Assembly (NCBI GenBank): GCA_958450325.1
Contig: OY288250.1
Location: 50,048,898 to 50,112,897, forward strand
Direction of reading: 5' to 3'
From: Agrostemma githago
Lineage: Eukaryota > Streptophyta > Magnoliopsida > Caryophyllales > Caryophyllaceae
DNA: 64,000 nt
Shown here: in pieces, positions 60,473 to 64,000 of the stretch
How positions within the stretch are numbered: the stretch's first letter is position 1
How the letters are laid out: every line of letters begins with the position of its first letter
Position numbers and translations under genes: made by a program
The notes under the pieces: generated by a model
What the model was told of the DNA's origin: nothing
The model's database searches: none
What the model saw: the letters and a program-made list of their open reading frames with translations, nothing else

Positions 60473-60806
60473 AGTCATCCAACACTCCATGACTCCAAAA
60501 GCTCATCGAAAGCTTCAAAAACCGACTCCCTAACTCAAGATCTAAATTCTAACCACAACCATTCGTCTCTAGGATTCATCTTCACTTCACACCTATCAAA
60601 CAAAGCTCATATACACATCAAAATCGCTCCCTCACATCGCTCATCAAAATACCAAATCAATTACAAGAATCCCACAAAAACAAACAAATCCAAGAAACAA
60701 ATCACACAAATACAAGCACAAGTACTCTAAAGAAGAAGGAGGGGGAATACACAACATGACGGTTCTTTAGGAACTCCGTCGAACCTAGGATGATGGATTC
60801 CATTCT

Positions 60807-62101
60807 TCAACCATAGCCCTCAAGGGCATGGAGGAGCAAGTCGAACGCGCTACCGACATCATAGTGAAGGCCCAAGAAGTGCTCGAGCTTAACCGACCTC
60901 CACGGCCTCCAAGGAGGAGGCAAGAAGTAGGATTCCCAAGACCCAAAATCATCTTCAAAGTTGTCTCCGGGGTCTATCCATCCTACGAGCTTCACCGACC
61001 TCTTCCTCCCTAAGCATCGTCTCCAATCACAAGCAAGCTTCATCTCCAAGAAACGAGGCACAAAAAGCGGTTTTGGCCTCATTTCCTCGTTGCACACCCC
61101 CACACTTGCCTCAAGTTGTGGTTCCCCATCTTCATCACTCGGCCCCACATCATCTTGGAGGAGAGGATCGAAACTTCTACCGGCGGTTTTAATCTCCTCC
61201 AAGTCATTGCTTGGTTCACTAGCTAGGGGCTCTTGATGCTTATCCACATTCTCGGACAAGGGCAACTCGAGGCTAACAATTTCACCCAACATCCTCACAA
61301 ACTCTACCAACCCATCCAACTCACTATCCTCCTCCAATTCCTCACCAATGTTGCCTTCACCAAGGGTCATCTCCTCATTCGTCTCTTTTTGGGTAGACGA
61401 TTGAGGTTCTTCAAAGCAAATCTCTCTATCAAAGGGAACTACATCGGTGGCTTCGTGATTAGGTTGCTCCTCTCTTTCAAGTGGGCACCCTTCATCTAAT
61501 CGAGCATCCCTCGCCTCGTTTGCCCTTCGAAGTTGGACCCATAATTCATTTTGTTGTTTTTGAATTTGGGTGGCCATTCCTTGGTTGCTCTTTTGCAATT
61601 GAAGAAGCGATTGAAACTCCTCCATGTCGAGCAATTGGTGATCATTGGGGTCTTGTAAAGCTCCTTGATAATCTTGATGATGCCCAAGGGGTGGGGCATC
61701 ATATTGTTGGTAGCAAGGTTGGGGTGATTGGTAGTATTGTGGGTCATGGGGTTCATATTGTGGTTGGGGTAGAGGTAATATTGTGGGTTTTGGGGGTATT
61801 GGCTTCCATAAGGTGAATCTTGATTGAACATGGTGGGTTCACAATCATAGCTCGAGTAATGGCCACCATGGTCGTAGGAGTGATAGTCATTCACTTGTTG
61901 GTAGCCATTTCTATAATCTTGAAGATCATACCCGTCTTGATTACCCAAAGAATCTTGATAGTGGTAGGGGGACGTCATGTCATACCCTTGGTTCATGGAA
62001 GAAGAGTGGTAGCTCATATCGGCTCCCGAGTGTGTGGAGTTTAGATCAAACCCCATGCTTGCTCGAAAATCGTAGCTCATACCCGGTTGGAAACCACTCA
62101 T
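60807..62101 (-). pseudogene. Atypical ORF of C in the gag position (unknown function)
   Basis: Two overlapping frames. From 62101 the N-terminal part is rich in Tyr, Asn, Gly and Gln (MSGFQPGMSYDFRASMGFDL; DYHSYDHGGHYSSYD). From about 61690 the second frame continues (LLQLQKSNQGMATQIQKQQN, a likely coiled coil, then a long acidic stretch, EELEEDSELDG) and ends SAFDLLLHALEGYG at 60807. A one-base shift near 61690 separates them, so it was probably one protein of about 430 aa. It lacks the gag core and zinc knuckle of A and B, yet its last residues resemble the tail frame of A near 33780 (SFDLFLRALDGDG). I do not recognise the family. Confidence 0.6.
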
Positions 62102-62334
62102 TCTAGCAACCGTCCGTTTAAGCGACTCTGAGTTGCAAGAAGAAGATAATCACCACCTCCAAGCACAAACTGTAGACTAAGAACAAACGTGAGAAGCCTG
62201 GTGCTTTTTGGGCACTAGACAAGAGAGAAATAAACTTCACACACACAAGAAGCAAGGTAACAAAAAGAAAAAAGAAAACACAAACACAAAGACAAAGTCG
62301 AGTAACTAGGAAAACAAAGTCCAAACTAGCACCG
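62102..62334 (-). mobile_element. Leader of C
   Basis: About 230 bp, A-rich on the plus strand, with no gene. It resembles the leaders of A and B, including the phrase GAACAAACGTGAGAA near 62180. Confidence 0.7.
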
Positions 62335-62352
62335 TCCCCGGGAACGGCGCCA
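62335..62352 (-). other. Primer binding site of C
   Basis: TGGCGCCGTTCCCGGGGA on the minus strand, one base different from the site of A, 3 bp from the LTR. Confidence 0.88.
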
Positions 62353-62355
62353 AAT

Positions 62356-64000
62356 TGATGGGAAGGGATTTGTCGTGGAATCCCAGCCGTCAATAATATA
62401 ACCGGCTAATCCTAACTAGGGTAGATAGGGCAAGTCGGGTCGAATCCACGGGGACGGTAATGTAAAGCCTAGACTAAGGTCGCCCGATTACTAGACTAAG
62501 TCAACGGACTAAGCTAAACTAAGAATGATAAGGAGGGGAGAAAACTAGACTATGACTAGGGTGACAAACAAAGGAAACGGGCTAGGATTAGGTCGGGGTC
62601 AAAGGGGTAACGGAATGGTCAAGGGAGAACTAGAGCGAAGGAGGTAGCAGGGTAATCTAGGTAATGGTCCGGGCTCTCGCAAATTAGACCTACCTAGAGG
62701 TTCCACCTAGAACCCATCTCGGCGACACACATGACAAACGGGGTTCTAGCGCGCTATAGTGGCCTAGGTCGAATCCGGGCTCTCGCTACTTAGACCGACC
62801 TAGGGGTCGTCCTCACCGGGCTCTCGCAACTTAGTGAGGGAACCGAACCCACAAACAAACTATCACCCACAAGAGAAAGGCAAGAAAAACAAGCATATGC
62901 ATCTACTTAGTCAATCAAGCATTTCAACAAACATGTGATGTGCACCAAACCAAGAGGAAACTCAAATCTTCCACCAATAACTCCAACAATCCCTTAATCA
63001 CCAAATTAACACCCTAATCACCTTACTAACCCTAGCAAGAACACTACTCTAACATATCTAATCTAGAATTAACACTAACAAGAGGAATCATCAAAGAAAC
63101 AAAACAAACATCAACAAACTAATGATAACAATGAACAATAACAAAACAATCAACCAAAGATTCAAACTTGGATGAATAAAACAAGATAAAGAGTAAAAGG
63201 AGAAGAGGATTATACCATACTACAAAGGAAATGGAAAAGGAGAACACTTGTATAGAAGAAAACCCAAATAATTCCACCAAGGTTGTCAATCTTGGATGGA
63301 TTCTTCAAGAGATCCAATAATACAAGAGTAAACTAAGATTAACTACTAATTACCGACTAATCTACTCTAATCTAATCTAATCTAACCTAAAGTAGTCTAG
63401 GGTTTAAGGAGAGGTGAAGAATATAACATAAGATTGTGTCTTAATACAAGAGGGGGGTATATATAGGGTTACAAGTGGAAAGGAGAAGAAAGGAAACAAT
63501 GCGGGCTGTAACTGACCCTTCCCGGTCGGGAAGGCTTGGTCCCGATCGGGATGGGCCGTCCTTCCCGGTCGGAAAGGACCTTCCCGATCGGGATGGGCTC
63601 ACAATAGCCGCGCTTCATGTTCACTTCATCCCGAACGGGATGAGGCCATCCCGAACGGGATGGGTCTTTGTAGGCCTCCCTTAAGAGCTCTTTGGTCTCT
63701 CCTTGTTTCTCATGGGCTTCCCATCGATTCTTGGGACTCGGGATCGGGTCTCGGAGGCTCGGGATTGGGTCCCAAGGTCTCGGGGTCGATCCCAACGCAT
63801 CGAGTCATCGTTCGTTTACTCGGTCGGCTCCAAAATGTGTATGTATCGAGTCGGAATCGCTCCAACTCTTCCAAATCGGCCTCGGGAACCTGAAACGAAC
63901 TAAAGGAAGCATAAGAAGCCCATAAATCGCTCCCAAGGAGCGATTCCACAAGAAAAATGGGACCAAAACGCTACAAAATAGGCACTACAAACGACACTTA
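62356..64000 (-). repeat. 5' LTR of C, cut by window end
   Basis: Starts TGATGGGAAGGG on the plus strand. It ends at the window edge with ACGACACTTA, about three bases short of the expected ACTTATCA terminus. The TATA region (minus) is near 63460-63466, with a palindrome cluster upstream at 63517-63662. Confidence 0.9.
63517..63662. repeat. CATCCCGNNCGGGATG cluster in C LTR
   Basis: Six units, including the perfect 18-bp palindrome CCTTCCCGGTCGGGAAGG (63517-63534) and two CATCCCGAACGGGATG units. Position upstream of TATA matches A and D. Confidence 0.92.

Larger units (their letters stand above)
59739..60806 (-). mobile_element. 3' non-coding region of C
   Basis: This aligns with 32658-33720 of A, including the hairpin (59832-59862) and the palindrome array (60285-60472). 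No gene; the Ser/Arg/Gly-rich frames are array translations. Confidence 0.75.
59508..64000 (-). mobile_element. Athila-like element C (incomplete in window)
   Basis: A minus-strand element: truncated 3' LTR (59508-59738), 3' region with hairpin and palindrome array, an unusual ORF (60807-62101), leader, primer site (62335-62352) and 5' LTR (62356 to beyond the end). The left flank is ACGAC (59503-59507); the matching duplication would lie outside the window. No RT, integrase, protease or standard gag core is visible. Confidence 0.85.

Noticed and set aside
60828..61236. Plus-strand frames rich in Pro, Ser and Leu opposite the C ORF
   Set aside because: They are shadows of the longer minus-strand frame at 60807-61634, which shares its end with element A.

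Overview
The window looks like repeat-rich, intergenic DNA of a flowering plant, probably a eudicot; a Caryophyllales host is only a weak guess. There is no recognisable host gene, tRNA or rRNA. Almost all of it is nested transposable elements: Ty3/gypsy LTR retrotransposons of the Tat and Athila types, a third Ty3/gypsy-like family with an initiator-Met-type primer site, a LINE tail, CACTA, hAT and Stowaway-like DNA transposons, and remnants of Mutator-type (MULE) genes. Names T1-T4 (Tat), A-D (Athila-like) and E1/E2 (third family) are mine.

Layout. 1-4032: T1, minus strand, a pol fragment fused by deletion to its own LTR. 4033-6197: piece of an E-family LTR. 6198-7045: 3' end of a LINE. 7046-8466: CACTA remnant with Ulp1-protease-like coding scraps. 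8467-11473: 5' LTR, primer site and leader of T2. 11474-14998: 3' LTR and 3' internal part of Athila-like D. 14999-20958: E1, 3' internal part plus LTR. 20959-22373: CACTA fragment with a (TA)n tract. 22374-25964: E2 LTR piece, primer site and internal region, carrying a hAT-like insert that itself carries a Stowaway-like MITE. 25965-29083: Athila-like B, gag plus 5' LTR. 29084-38791: Athila-like A, complete, with 5-bp target duplication GTCAA. 38792-41736: end of T3 with its 3' LTR. 41737-43387 and 58137-59507: MULE/OTU and plant-mobile-domain pseudogenes, split by T4. 43393-58131: T4, complete, with target duplication GATAT. 59508-64000: Athila-like C, running off the window.

How parts work together. 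T4 has the full Tat set on the minus strand (gag, protease, RT, RNase H, archaeal-type RNase H, integrase) but in-frame stops break it. On the opposite strand, between integrase and 3' LTR, it carries a separate and intact two-exon gene with its own TATA box and poly(A) signals. Athila A keeps only gag and protease and must have depended on other elements for reverse transcription and integration. Athila C has a different Tyr/Gln-rich and acidic ORF in the gag position.

The least explained signal is a system of short dyad-symmetric words in clusters. They lie upstream of the TATA box in LTRs of both Tat and Athila elements, and again at a second site in the same element. The word differs between families (CACTCGATCGAGTG, CATCCCGNNCGGGATG, TCAGGCGCCTGA) but is mostly the same at both sites of one element. 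A conserved hairpin with a compensatory base-pair change in the 3' region of Athila A and C is a second unexplained feature.
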